In this document: one piece after another, positions 44,248-59,010 of the stretch
How positions within the stretch are numbered: position 1 is the first letter of the stretch
Layout: every line of letters begins with the position of its first letter
Source of the DNA: Hypoxylon rubiginosum
Lineage: Eukaryota; Ascomycota; Sordariomycetes; Xylariales; Hypoxylaceae
DNA: 64,000 nucleotides
Assembly: GCA_902806565.1 (NCBI GenBank)
Contig: CADCXA010000059.1
Location: 744,001-808,000, forward strand
Reading direction: 5' to 3'
Notes under the pieces: generated by a model
The model's input: only the letters and a program-made list of their open reading frames with translations
Databases searched by the model: none
Told to the model about the DNA's origin: nothing
Made by a program: the position numbers and the translations under genes

Positions 44248-45533
44248 ATGCCCTTTCGTGGCGTCACCCGACTGCCCATTCGGGCCATTCCAATAAGAGC
44301 AAGTATCCCATCACGACCTTCCACGACACCCCGCATTAGCATCGCCGACAACAGTTACTGTAACACGTTCGCCTGCAGCCGACGGTACCACCTCGAGGGT
44401 CTGGTGCTAGCTCCCGTCATCTTCAGCGGGTTGTTCGTGGCGTTGTGGACCTGGAAGTGCTTCATGATGGTCACTTTCCAGAATAAAATCATATACATGC
44501 CCGGCTTACCGCCCAATGCGCGCCGGGAGAAGATACAGGACTACGCCAGTCGCTGCGGTGGTCTTCAATGGCGAGAGGAGAGAACCCGTGCCGCTGACGG
44601 GACGGATCTTGCTCTGTGCGTGACCGATGTAGACCTCGGTTCCGGTGTAGCATCTACGTCTACGTCTACGTCTACTTCTGCTTCTCCTTTTACTCCTACG
44701 CCTGGACGGCCGGATATGGCATTCTACGTCCTCTATTTTCAGGGTCCGCACTACATCGATATTCTGTGGGGTACGGCCCGGTGAGCTTACCATTGGTAAT
44801 AGGAAATGCCTCGTCGATTCCCCCACGCCTGCCCGATCTCTCCTCGGCACTCTGCATGCTGAAGAGACAGTCGATGCAATGGCACGGTAAAAGTGTGAGA
44901 TGTACCATGGTGTGTCTTAGCTACAGAGGCTATTGGACGTCACGGGGCCGACCCACTGAGAAGGGCCTTAATATGGATGCTGCCGCTGCTCTAAACTGGA
45001 TTTCTCAGCTGCATCGTAAATTTCGTGGTGGGGAAGCTGAGGAGTCGAGAACGTCGGCAAAGCTTGTGCTTTGGGGCCAGAGTATTGGCGCTGGTGTGGC
45101 TACTAACCTCGCCGCCGAAGCTCCCATACCCGCAGACGTACATCTAGACTCGATCATTCTCGAGACCCCCTTTACCTCGATCCGTGCCATGCTCGAGGTT
45201 CTCTACCCGCAGAAGTGGCTGCCATATCGCCATCTCTGGCCCTTTCTCAGGAGTCAGCTCGATAGCTGGAAGAACCTTGGCATCATATCGCAAAAATATA
45301 GAAATAGGGCACCTCCCCCGGAAGTATTCATTTTAGAGGCTGCTAAAGACGAGCTCGTCCCGCCGGAGCTAAGTCAGAAACTGTACGACAGATGCTTAGA
45401 CGTTCACCTACCTGTGACGAGGAGAGCCGTTGCCGGGGCTTTTCACAACGACGCCATGTTCCGAGGCGAAGGTAGAAGGGCCGTCTCCGAATTTTTGTCG
45501 TATAGGATTTCTTCTACGCGTGTACGAACTTGA
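44248..45533 (+). CDS. Membrane-anchored alpha/beta hydrolase
   Basis: Two exons, 44248-44743 and 44803-45533, with a 59 bp intron, give 408 residues. A basic N-terminus is followed by one hydrophobic segment (LVLAPVIFSGLFVALW, near residues 50-65). The hydrolase fold has the nucleophile elbow GQSIGAG, an acid in AKDELVPPE and the late His in AGAFHNDAM, a complete Ser-Asp-His set. The SYRGYWTSRGRPTEKGLNMD stretch resembles the Bem46/ABHD12-13 type group, whose members are ER or plasma-membrane lipases or thioesterases. A (Thr-Ser) run near residues 135-145 is encoded by a tctacg hexamer array. The substrate is unknown. This gene converges on the next one with only about 100 bp between stops. 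Confidence 0.85.
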
Positions 45534-45639
45534 TTGGACCTTTCCGCAAGGATAATATTACCTTGACCTAGGATTTGGAGATTTCGATTAGCAATGCGGA
45601 ATAATGTTTTTACAGGCAACACGTTCGCGATTTTATCAT

Positions 45640-46782
45640 TCATCGAACTATTTCCCTACTAGCCCTACCTCTAGATAATATCTCTTTAATTTCAGTGACC
45701 ATGGTACGAAGGTCAATAACCACTAGGGTCAGCAGAAGTGCAACTAAGAACCCAATCAACCCACCCTGAAGGAACCAATCCTCATCGTCAATTGACTTCG
45801 AGGTATCTCCGAACGCGGTGTTATAATCGAGCATCTCCACAGGTCGTAAATTGAACACGCCAAGTAATCTTAACCTCAACAGATCCGTGTAATCTATTAT
45901 AAAACTGGTTGATACGTGTCCGAGCTCATGCCCCAGCTGTCCTGCTTCGACCGCTATGCTGGTGACTGGGTTAAACTCGATATCGGCTGCTTCCAGTCGG
46001 CACCATGGGTCGATTTGCTCATGCACACCGATGGGATTCTCGACGTTCAGGATTACACAAGCGCTCAAAATATCATCCTCCACGCTTACTTGGACGTCCG
46101 CGGTCTGACGTCGCTCCTTGAAGTACGTGCTAGTTACCCAGACACCAGACCCCGGTTTATAGGTCACCTCTCGGGGGATATGAGGGATTACCCGTAGCGT
46201 CTTTATGATTGCTGAGCCCACTGCCCGCTCGACATGGTCCTTAGTGCAGCCAAGCAAGGTGATGAGCCGCAGATCCAGGACGAGCCAGGCGAGAATCTGT
46301 CCTGGCCCAACGTACGTGCTCAAGTCCCCATCAAGACGCTTTGCAACCTCGGCGTTGCAAGTGAAAACGGTGGCATCGCGCTTCAAGTCGTCCCCCTCCG
46401 TTGCTTCCAAGTGCTCCTCGGTTCTTAGCGAGTGGGTATCCAATGGAGTTCCAAGCACGACCGACTGCGCAGTGCTCAGGCGGTAAGGGTTTTTCTTGTC
46501 GTAGAAATCGCCGCGCCTGTCCCATATCCCGTACCAGAAACGCTCTGCTAGCGACCCCGTCGTCTCGGAAGGGTCATATTTTGCCGCGGACGAACCTAGT
46601 AAGAACGTCGGGGCCGGCTCGACGGCGAGGAACGTCGGCTTCGGGGGCGGCAGGCTGTTGCGAGGCGCCGCCCGGTAGTCGAGGATCTTCTGCCGGAGCT
46701 CCTGGTGCAGTCTCCTGCAACGGCTGTACGTGAACGCGATTGGGCTGTGGGGGATGATTTGCACTGCTCGCGCTGCGGCCAT
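45640..46782 (-). CDS. Diverged octanoyltransferase (LipB)-like protein with C-terminal membrane segment
   Basis: A single exon of 380 residues. The order of landmarks resembles lipoate-biosynthesis octanoyltransferases: an N-terminal helix, PKPTFLAVEPAPTFLLGS (compare the PxTYTxG strand), STYVGPGQILAWLVLDLR (compare the HGPGQ motif), then VERAVGSAIIKTL and a late LNVENPIG...VTSIAVEAG block. The histidine before GPGQ is replaced and the PCG motif with the catalytic Cys is not standard (DPWCRLE), so activity is doubtful. The last 100 residues add a segment absent from LipB, including one transmembrane helix (LIGFLVALLLTLVVIDL). I infer a paralogue with a new role. The similarity was judged by eye and needs a profile search. 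Confidence 0.5.
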   Translation of the reverse strand: MAAARAVQIIPHSPIAFTYSRCRRLHQELRQKILDYRAAPRNSLPPPKPTFLAVEPAPTFLLGSSAAKYDPSETTGSLAERFWYGIWDRRGDFYDKKNPYRLSTAQSVVLGTPLDTHSLRTEEHLEATEGDDLKRDATVFTCNAEVAKRLDGDLSTYVGPGQILAWLVLDLRLITLLGCTKDHVERAVGSAIIKTLRVIPHIPREVTYKPGSGVWVTSTYFKERRQTADVQVSVEDDILSACVILNVENPIGVHEQIDPWCRLEAADIEFNPVTSIAVEAGQLGHELGHVSTSFIIDYTDLLRLRLLGVFNLRPVEMLDYNTAFGDTSKSIDDEDWFLQGGLIGFLVALLLTLVVIDLRTMVTEIKEILSRGRASREIVR

Positions 46783-47280
46783 CTCGATCTAGCTGTCCTG
46801 GATGGATCGACGCGCGCCTAACGGACGATACTCCTTAGAAAGCTTCTCGGCGCTAAGGAGTTAAGCCGCCGGGAGACGAGGACGAAGTCGGTTCTTTTTG
46901 ATCCATATGGCGTTCCACCAAGGTGAAAGCGAATCCAAAATTTAATTAAGAGATAGGTATACGGACGGCAGGTCGCGGGTCTGTGAAACCGGTGGCGTTC
47001 AGAAGCGAATTAAATTCCGCGATCGACGGAAAGCTGAAAAGGGGACAGCAAGCCATTATCACATCTCACTTTTTGCTTCGCAGTCGTAGCACCTCTATGA
47101 TTTGAGTAGTGTTTGAAGTAACATTCAGTAACCACTGTCTCGAGCGAGCAGCGAGGGCCACCGTTAGGCACGATAAACGGGCTATTGTTATCAAGCAACA
47201 TATATTCTATTTCATATATGGGAAATCCTAGGCAAGTACTTGTCAACTTCTTTTTATTTCATTAATACTGCTATAATTTC
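46783..47280. other. Transition from gene region to A+T block
   Basis: Normal composition until about 47,240, then a sharp fall in G and C within roughly 100 bases. It holds the promoter of the LipB-like gene. No gene is seen. Confidence 0.6.
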
Positions 47281-50200
47281 ACCAACCAATCATATACTTA
47301 AAATCGCCTTACACTTTTCAACGTTTTCCTTTACGGTTTTATTACAATAAAATCTATAAAAATGTAAATAATATAAAAAGGTTATATAAAACAAATTTTA
47401 TTAAATTATATTAATTATTAATTTTTTTAAGTTATAATAAAATAAATTAATTAATTTTATAAAAAATTTATTAAATATATATTAAAATATAGTTAATTAA
47501 TTAATATAAATATTAATATAATATAAAAAAATATAATAAATTTAATTTTTAATTATAGTTTTTTTTTTTAAAAAATATATATTAAAATGTAACTAGTTAA
47601 TTAATATAAGTTTTATATATAATATAAAAAAATATAATAAATTTAATTTTTAATTATAGCTTTTATTTTAATAAATATAATATTATATAAACTTATAATA
47701 TAGTTTTTTTTTTTTAATTAAAACTAGATAAGTTTTATAAAATTTATAATATTTTAAATTATATTATTAGTTATTATTTTTATAATTATTTATTTATAAT
47801 ATTTAATTAATTTATATTATTAATAAGGTTTATAAAAAAACATTTAAATTATTTAAAACTATTTATTTAATTTTAATTAAATATATTTAAAAATTATTAT
47901 ATTTATAAAACTTATAAAAAAATAACTTGGTTTTTTAATTATAATATAAATAAACTTAATTAAGTTTAATTAAATATACTTAAAAAATATATAAACTTAT
48001 AAAAAAATATCTTAATATATTTTAATTATTATTTTTAAATATATTTAATTAAATTTAATTAAATATATTTAAAAAATATATAAATATATAAAATAAAATT
48101 TTAATATATTTAAAATATTTTTAAATAAGTTTAATTAAATTTAACTAAATATATTTATAAAATAAATAATTAAACCTTTAATTATTTAATTAACTTATAG
48201 TTTTTATATTATATTTATAAATTTTATAAAAAAATATTAATTTTTTAATTAACCTTAAATATAATTAAAAAATAAATAACTTTTATTTATTTAACTTTTA
48301 ATTATTTAATTAATTTATTATTTTTTTAATTACGTTTATAAGTTTTATAAAAAAATATTAATTTTTTAATTAGTTTTAAATATAATTAATTAAATTTAAT
48401 TAACTATAGTTAAAAAATAAATAAATAATTATTATTTTTATTATTTAATTAATTTAAATCTTTTTTTACTGTGTTTATAAAACTTATAAAAAAGTATTTA
48501 AATTTTAATTTTAATTTAAATATATTTAATTAAACTTAATTAAATATATTTAAAAAATAAATAGCTTATAATTATTAAAACTTTTAAAAATAATAAATAT
48601 ATTTAATAAAATTTAATTAACTATATTTAAAAAATAAGCAGCTTATAACCGGTTAAATTTTTAAAGATAAAATATATTAATTTAAAAATAAATTATTTAT
48701 ATTAATTTAAGTTTTTAATTATAAATATTTTTTAAATATTTTATATTATATTAATAATAAAATATTAACTTATATTTATATTTATATATAATAAGAAGTT
48801 AAACTTATTTTTTTATTTTTATATATTTCTTTTTTTTTTTTTTATTTTCCTGTTTTTTTTTTTTTATTATATTTAAGTTTTTTTTTTTATTTTTATTTAA
48901 TTATAATTTAACTTTTAATATTTATAATAAATATTTATTTAATTTATTAAATTATATAATAAAATGAGTATTTTTTAATATTAAAACCTAGTTATAAAAA
49001 TTTTTTAAATTTAAAGTATATAAATATTTCTTTTTATTTTTAATGTTATAATTATTTTTTATTTTAATAATTAATATATTATTATTATAACTTTTTTATT
49101 TATTATAATTTATTTTTTTAAAAGTATATATATATTTATTAGATTTATCTGGAAATTAAATCCGTTAAATAGTTTTATATTTTAAATTAATAAAAAATAA
49201 TTATTTATTAGTAATATTAAATTAAGAATAATAATAATAGTAATAATAAAATTAATTTTAAATAAATAAAATTAATTTACCAGCTTATATTTTTCGAAGC
49301 TATGGAATTATTTTTTTATTATTTAATTTTAAATTTTTTCTTGCTTTTTTTTATATAAATTTTCTATAAAAATTACTTTTAATTATTATTTTTTAAATTA
49401 AGGTTTTAATAATTATTTATTAAATAATATAAATAATTATTTTATAAAATTATAATGTTTTAAAGTTTTTATTAATAATAAGTATTTTTAATTATATATA
49501 TAAGCTTTTTATAATATTAATAACTTTTTTAACGGATTTTTTAACACCTTTTTTATAAAAAGCTATTTTATATTATAATCTTTTTTTTTTTTTTTAGTTA
49601 ATAAAAACTTATTATTATAAAAATAAAGTTTATTTTTTAACCTTTTTTAAAATTTTAATAAGTTATATTAAAAACAGTTTTATTAAAAGAATAATTTTTA
49701 TAAATTAATATTATTTTTAATTATATTAATAGGTAAAAAGGCTTTTGTTTTTATAAATTTACCGGATAATTTATTTTTTTTATTTATAGTTTTTAAAAAA
49801 GGTAGTTTTTTATTATTATTAATATTAATTAACTTAATTATAATGGATAATAATTTAAACTTTTTATTAAAGTTTATATTAATATTTATTTTATTAAAAT
49901 TTAATAAAGTATTTAACTTTTTTTTAAAACTTAAAAACATTAAATATAAAACTAAGTAAAAGCTAGTAATATTAAATATATTAAAATAAAAGTTAAAATA
50001 AAATATATTTATATTTAGTTTTAACCATTATATTTTAATAATATTTAACTACTTTTAATAAAATTTAAAAGGAATTAATAATATATTAATATATAATTTA
50101 AATATTTAAATAATTTTAATATATATTTATTTTTTTAAAACTTTTTATTTTATTTGTTTTTTATATAATAAAATATATTATAATAAAATATATTAAACGT

Positions 50201-53200
50201 GTTTTAGAGGTATTAACTTAAAAAAAAATAAGTTTTATATATATTTTTTTTTATTTATAAGTTTTTTTACTTTTTATTTAAATTTTTTATTTATATTTTT
50301 TAATTTTAATTAATATTAAATATTTCTTTTAATTATTATTATTTTATTTATTTTTAATATATAAATATTATTATATTTTAATATATAATTAAATCTTTTT
50401 AAAGTTTATTATTATTTAAAATTAACTTATTATAATTATATATTATTTACTTCTTTTTTATTTTTATATAATAAATATATATAAGTTTATTAAAATTTAT
50501 ATTAAATATAAGAAAATTTATATGTTATTTAAAATAACTTTTAATTTTTATATAAAAGATTTTTATTATATTTATTATCTATATTATATTTTAAAATAAT
50601 ATTAACTATTAAATAAAATTAATTTAAATATATCTTATTAATTTAAATATTTTTAAAAATCTAAAACTAAGAAAAACAAAGTAACTAAATAACGATAATT
50701 TAAACTTTAAAATTTTTTATAATTATCTTAAATTTTAAATTAATAACTTTTAAAATAAAACCGTTTATTATATTTTTTATATTTTTATTATAAAAAGTAG
50801 CTAAATTTTACTAAATATTATAAAGTTTAATTATATAATAATAAACTTTTATAAATAAATATTTATAATATTAATATTATAAATAAATAATATAACTTTT
50901 ATAATATATTTTATTAATTTAATAAACGCTCCGGGAAAAAAATAAAAAAAAATAAAACCTTTATATTTTATTATAAAAATAAAAATATATAATTAGTAAA
51001 AATCTATAAATTTTTTAAGTTTTTATAATTATTATTAATTAGCTTTAATTTAAAAACTTAAAAGTTTTAAAAAAATATCTAACGATTTAACTTTGTTTTT
51101 TTTTTTATATTTATTTTATATAAACTTATTAATTATAATATTAATAACTTAAATCTTAATTGTTTTTAAATTTAAAAAGTTTTATATTATATAACTAGCT
51201 TTTTAAAAATAATATAAAATAAGTAATTTAAATATATTTAATTATATTTTTATAACTTATAATTAACCGTTTAATATTAATCTGTTATTAATAATAATAA
51301 TTTAAACTTAAATATTTTAATATAATTTTTTAAAAAGATTTATATAAATAATTTATATATTAAAAAATATATTATAACTTAAAAATAAATATAAAAAGCT
51401 ATAAATAATTTAAAAAACTTAAATATAAATAGTTTTATAATTTAATTTATATTAAAACCTAACTTAAATATAATTTTTAAGAAAAATGTAAATTAATAAT
51501 ATAAAAACTTTTTAAAAATTAAAAATATTACTAATATTATTTTAAACGTTATAAAGAAAAACTAGTAATAAAAAAAAATTATTTTAACTAAATAAACCGT
51601 TATAAAAAAAACGTTATTTTTTTATATATATGTTTTTATAAGTTATTTAATATATATACCACTTATTTATATATTAATATAACCACACGAAAAAATTAAC
51701 TATAATTTAAATATATAACTTCGTAGTGAAAATTATAAAAAAAGAAACTTATTCTTACGGTAATATTTTTAATATTATCTATATAATTATAAATAAAAAA
51801 TATTAATTTTATTTATATTTAATTAACTTTTCTAGTAATATTTAATTAATATTTAAATTATTATAAAACAAGTTACTTTAAAACAACTAAAATATAAATA
51901 AAATAATTTATAAAAAACTTTTTAAAATAATTTTTATAATATTATTTTAATTAAAAATATTAATTTAATTAATATTAATTATAATATATACTTATTGTTT
52001 TTATTTATTAATAATAAAAAATTTATATTTTATTATTATTAAAACTTAATAATTATTATTTATTATTTAAATTAACTAACTTTTTTTATTACTTTTATTA
52101 TTAATTTAAACTAACTAAAAATAAAAAATAAGTTTTTTTTAAATTAAATTATAAGTAATTAACTTAATATTAATATTTATATTTTTAATTAAAAATAAAA
52201 AACACTTTTAAATAATATTATAAAAAAAAACTGTTTTAATAAATATTATAATATAATTTAAATAATTAAATATTAAAAAAAAAGCTTGTTTTATATATAC
52301 TATTTAATTTTTCTATTATTATTAAACTATAATTAATTTATAAAACCTATAAATATTAATTATATTATATAAGTTAAAATTCTAGGGACTAATATTAATT
52401 TAAATAATATTTTATAATAAATAATACTATTTAATATAATATATAAACTTTATAATATAATAAATTTAAAATTATTTTATATAGTTAAAAACCATTATTT
52501 TAAGAACTTTTTAAAGTTATTTTATTTTAAAATTATAATTAAACTAAATAAATATTTAATATATAAGTAAAAACCATATATTAAAATCCTAAACTATTTA
52601 AAACCAGTAAAATAAAATAACAATTAAATAATATTATATAATTTTTTTCTTAGCTAAAAATACCAAGCGTATATTAATATTAAAGTTTATATTATTATAA
52701 AAACAATTAAATATATTTATAAATATATTTATAAAAATAATAATTAAATTATAACCCGCTTATATTAAAAAAAAACGTTATTATAATAAAATTAAAATTA
52801 AAATTAACCTTATAATAAAATTAATAAATATTTATATAGCCGTTTTATTAAATTATATAAATTAATATATTGTTTTTTAAAATTTTTAATTTATAATATA
52901 TATTTATTTATCTAACCCTTAGTTATTTATTTAAAAAAAAAAAATAAAATAAAATACTATATTAAAAATAACTTTAAATTAATAATAAAAACTTTAAAAT
53001 AAAACTATATAATTTTTATAATATAGTTTAAATATAATAAAATCTATAAAAATAATTAAAATATTTTATATTAAAATTTTTTATATTTATTTTAATAGTA
53101 TATAAAAAAGAAATAAATAAGATATAAGTGAAAAATAATAAAAAAGTTTAATTAAATATATTTTATTTATTTAAAAACTAGTAAAAGATTTTATTTATAA

Positions 53201-56200
53201 ATATTTTTTATTTTAATCCCTAAAACTAAAAATTAGTTTAATTTAATAAAATATAATAATATTTAATATTTAATATTTTAAAATATTTATTAAACTTAAA
53301 GTTTTTTAAAAAATAATAACTATTAGAAGAATTTCTTTAAAAAAACATAGGTATTTTTAACTGGTGGTTAATTAAAAACCATTTTTATATATATTTTATA
53401 AAAAAATAACATCTAAAATCTAGTTTATATTTAAAATAAATTTTAAAAGTTTATATATAACGATTTAATATAAATATTTAATAAAATATAAAATTTATTT
53501 AATTTAATTAAAACTATTTATTTAAATTATAATTTATATTTAATTAAAATAACTACTATAAGCTTAAAAAATTAAAATAAAATAAACCTTTTTTTATTTT
53601 AGTTTAATTAAAAAAAGGTTTATATTAATCGCTTATTTAAAAAAAAATTAAATTATAATTATAACATCGAAATAAATTTATATAATAAAACGTTTTTAAT
53701 GTTAAATAATAATTAGTATATTATATATAATATTATTATAATAACTATTAAATAAACTTTTTTTTTATATATATTTTTACTTATAAAATCTAATTAAAAT
53801 TAAGAAAACTTTTTTATATTTAACATTTTATTATCACTATTAATTAAAAAGAAAAATTATATTATATATAATTTTATTTAATATTATAATATTTTTATTA
53901 CTTGGCGGAAAAACTATTTATTTATAGTTTAAAATTTTTATTACTTTAAATAATAATTTAATATATAATATTTAAAAAAAATTAATAAAAATAAATCTTT
54001 TTTAATAAATATTATTAATTATTTAAAATAAAATTATTATATAATATAAATATACGTTTAAAATAATTTATAAAATATTATATAATATATAAAAAAATTA
54101 ATCTTTATTTAACAAAGTATTTATTTTATTTAAAAAAAACTTTATATAAATTTTACTTATAATTAAAAAAGGATTAAAATTATAAATTATTAACATTTAT
54201 TTATAAAATTTATTTTTATAGTTTAAATTTTAAAAGCTATATTTAATAAAAAATATAAAGGTTTAATAAAGTAATATAAAAAATATAAAGTTCTTATAAT
54301 AACTTTAAATAATTTTTTATAATTTTAAAACTAATAAACTAATATTATTACTTAATATAATAAAAACATTTAATAATATTAAAAACTTTTATAATTATAT
54401 TTACCTAAAAAAAATCCTAAATAATATATTATATAACTTAAACACTTTTATTTTTAAATTTATTTTATTTACATATAACATATTTATATAAAAAATTAAT
54501 AATAACTTATTATTTAATATTTTTAAAAAAAAATAAAAATATTTTTTAATAAATAAATTTATTAAAATAAACAACTAATAAACTAAAAAAACATTAATTA
54601 AAATAGTTTAAATTTTATAATTAAAAAAATACCACCGGTTAAATTAAAATTAAAAGTTAATCTTTTTATTATAATATTACGTAATTTAAATTTTAATTAA
54701 AACTTTTATAATAATATTTAAATAATTATAACTTAACTTAATAAATATAATATAAAAATTAAAATTCTTAATAAATTATTTAATAAAACGAAATATATTC
54801 TACTAAAAATTAAATTAATTTAAAATAATAAAAATTAACTATTTATATAATTTAAATAATAATTTTTAATATTAATTTACTTTATTATAATTATAAATAA
54901 ATTATAAAAATAATTTTTTAATATAATTAATATTAATTAAAAGATTCTTATATTTATATATAAATAATTTTATATAACCATGTTAAAAGTTAAGTTTATT
55001 TAAAAGTTAAAAATCTTAAAAACATTAAAAATAAAATCTAATAAACTATTAAATATTATATATCTTAAAATCTTATAAAAATTAACAAATAATTAAAAAA
55101 AAATGTTATAAATAATATTATATTTAATATATATATAAAACATTTTTAATTAATTATCTAATTTATTTTTACTTTTTAAAATAAAAAATCTTATTATATT
55201 TTAATTATTTTATTTTTTTTATTATATTAAATAATTAAAATAATAAACTATAAATTATTTTAATTATTTTAAATAAATAAATATTAATTAATTTTTATTT
55301 TATTATAAGCTTTATATTTTTTTTAACTATTAGTAATAAAAAGTTACATTAAAAAAAAATTAAAATTAATATAAAAATATTAACTAATATATTATTTATT
55401 TTAATATATTTATTAATAACTATTAAAAAAATTAACTATTATTATTTAAATTTATTAATATTTATATACTATATATTAAGTTAATAAAAGCATTTACTTT
55501 TAATATTATTATAATAATAACCAATATATATATTATTAAAATAATTAAATAAAATAATATAATATTAAAATTTATTATTATTTATTTTATAGTTAATATA
55601 ATTTTATTTTAAAAACAAAATAATATTATATATTTATATATAAGTAACTAATAATAATTAAAACTTTTAAATTAACTAAAAAAAACCAATATAAACTTAT
55701 TTTTATAATTAATAATTAATATTCCATTTAACTTAATTTTTTTATAATAATAAACTTAATTTTTATATTATATATTTAATAAAAAGGTTTATTTAATAAT
55801 AAGTTATTAAATTATTAATAAAATACTTGTTTAAAAAAACAATAAAGTTTAATATATATATAAATTATTAAATATTAAAGTTATAATATTACTTATTTTT
55901 ATCTTTTTAATTTTAATTAAAACCTATTATATATATTTAATTAAATCTTTATTATTTTTTAGTATAAAATAATTATTATTTTTATTAATATAATAAAAAA
56001 TCTTAGGTATATAAAATAAAGCCGAAAAATAATTTAACTTATTTTAATTTAAAATTAATACTTATTTTTAATTAAGTTTAAAAAAATTAAAATAATTTAT
56101 ATTATAAAATAATAAGCTTAATAAATAAAAACCAATATATTAATTATCACTATTTTAATTTATAAAACTATAAAATTACTTTTTTAACTTAATAATAATA

Positions 56201-57008
56201 ATTATTATAAATACTATTTTTATAATATAAAAAAGCTAAAATAAAACTAAAAAATCTTTTAAAATCGGTAAAATCCTTTAAAAAACATTTTTTATAAACT
56301 AGGAAAAAATCCTATAAATTATATAAACTTAAATAATATTAATTAAAAATAATTATAAAAATTTATAAAATCTAAAAATTTAAACTAAATAATTATTTAA
56401 ATTAAATAAATAAAAAAAATACCAAATAATTTAAAATTAATATTATATAAATTACATTTTAATAATAGTTTAAAAAAATATATAATAATTAAATACACGT
56501 TATATATTAAAAGTAAACCAGTTTAAAATATATATAAAGTAATAAAAAAAATAAAGGTTTTAAATAAATTATAGTTATAAAATTAACTAACATTAAAAAT
56601 AAATTTTAAATAAATAAAAATTATTTAATTAAATATTTTTAATTTTATATTATAAAATTATAATATAAAAAAAGGTTTTATATTTTAAAAATATAAAAAA
56701 ATATTAATTTAAAATTTTTATTAAATAATATATAAAATAATAAATTAATTTATTAAATTATTTTTCTTTTATTTATATATATATATTTTATAAAATATTA
56801 TTTTTATAAAAATGTTTATTTAAGAAATATTATAAATTATATATATAAAAAAGTAATATATAAAAAAAAATCTAATTTTTTTAACTATAATATATTAAAA
56901 AAAACCTAATTTTTTATAAATAAAACATTAAAAAAAATTAAACTTTTTAATGAATATAATTATTATAAGCGTGCTTAAAAATGATTTTATAGTTAATTTT
57001 AAGATTGG

Positions 57009-57060
57009 TATTAATAAAAAACTTAATATTAATAAAAAACCTAATATTAATAAAAACTAT
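57009..57060. repeat. 18 bp tandem repeat in the A+T block
   Basis: Three copies of a unit like attaataaaaaacttaat, with one or two changes between copies. Confidence 0.75.
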
Positions 57061-57294
57061 ATAAAAAATAATTAAAATAAAATAATTTTTATAATAACTT
57101 AAATTTTAATTATTATTATTTATTAAGTTAGGTATAAATATAGATAATTTTAAAATAAAATTAAAATTAATAAACGGATAAAATAATATAAACTTGATTT
57201 TAATATTTAAATATAAAAAATTAAACTTAGCTTTTTTTTTTAATTAAGCTGGGAGTTATTATTTAAATTATTAAAAAAAAAAAAGTTAAAACTG

Positions 57295-57357
57295 TTATTA
57301 TTATTATTATTATTGTTATTATTATTATTTTTATTATTATTATTATTATTATTATTA
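57295..57357. repeat. TTA trinucleotide microsatellite
   Basis: About twenty TTA units with two single-base interruptions (a g near 57315 and a t run near 57330). Confidence 0.9.
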
Positions 57358-57510
57358 GTAAGTTTAAATTATTTAATATATATTAAAAACATTAATTTTT
57401 TATAATAATACTTTTAAAAAAAATATTTAAAATTATTATTATTATTAAACTTTATTTATTTAATATATATTAAATAAATTAAACATTTATTTAAATATTT
57501 AATATTATTC

Positions 57511-57610
57511 TTTTTTTTAACTTTATTTATATTTTTTTTTTTAATTTTACTTATATTTTTTTTTTTAGTTTTATTTATATTTTTTTTTTTAACTTTATTT
57601 ATATTTTATA
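57511..57610. repeat. 24-25 bp tandem repeat in the A+T block
   Basis: Four units, each a core like aactttatttatat followed by a poly-T run of 9-13 bases. Unit length varies with the poly-T run. Confidence 0.75.
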
Positions 57611-59010
57611 AGATTTTGTTAATGTTATATTTTTAGTTAGTTTTTTTAATATTAATAGTTTTTATTTTAAAATTAAAAAGTTATTTTATTATTATTATTT
57701 ATTATATAAATTATTTATTATAAAAGTTTTTATATTTAAAAAAAATAATAAAATATTTTTAATAAGAAATATTATTATTAAATATTTTAATTACTTTTTT
57801 AATGAATAAAACCTAAGTAAAATAAGTAAATAAGAATTTAATTAAAATATAAAAAATTAAATAAAAAAAATAATTATAAAATAATATATATATTTTAATG
57901 TTTATATTATAATATTTAGTTAATAACTAAAAAATATATAATATTAAATAAAGTTTATTTTTTTGTTTAAAGTTTAGTTTTAAATAAATAATAATATAAT
58001 TCTTATTTTAAATATGATAAAAATTTTAACGAAAGAATATATAATTAAAAAAAAAAATATAAATAATATTTAATAAATTTTTTATAAGATATATATATAT
58101 TTAATTAATTAATAACCAAGGATTTATAATTTTAAATATAATATAATTATTTTTTAATTTTATTAATTATAATATAAAAATGTAATAACTATAGTTAAAA
58201 TTAAATTTAAAATCAGTGTAATTAAATAAATTATTAATATATATATTTTTTTATTATTTAAATATATTTTTATAAAAGAAAAACTAATATTTTTAAAAAA
58301 AAATCATTAAATATAATATATTAATTATAATAAAAATAATTAATATAAATATATATATATAATATTTAAAGTTAATTATAATATTTAAATATATGATTTA
58401 TATTTATATAACTTTTATAAAAAATATAAAAATAATAGGTTTTAATATTAATTAAATTATTTTAAAGTATTAATAAATAAAAAGCAGTTTAATTAATAAA
58501 TAAAAAAAAGTATAATTTTTATATATTTTTAATATTATTTTAAATATTTTTAATAATAATTATATAAATTTTATAAAATAATAAATAATAAAGTTTATTA
58601 TTATTAATAATATATAAAATAATTAATATATATAATAAATTATACTTAAAATAAAAAATATAAATAACTTTTTAAATCTAGTTAAATATATTATTATTAT
58701 TATTAAAAAGCGTGGTAGCTATAAATTTTTCTTTTAAATTTATTTTATATTTTATATTAATAAAAAATATATTAATAAAAAATAAATATTAAAGTAAAAA
58801 ATAAAAAATTAAAATAATATTAAAAAATACCTATATATTATATAATTTATTTATATATATAAATAAATAATAAATTATTAATATTTTAAGTTTTAAAATA
58901 ACTTATTATTTATTTAAATAAATACTTATATAATTTATATAAATAGATTTTTATAATTTTATTTATATTATAATAAATATAACTTTTTATTATTTATATA
59001 TATTATAATA

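Noticed and set aside
49698..49940. 80-codon minus-strand frame in the A+T block
   Set aside because: It is a low-complexity Asn/Lys/Ile/Phe string of the kind produced by any A+T-rich sequence, with no domain or neighbour.
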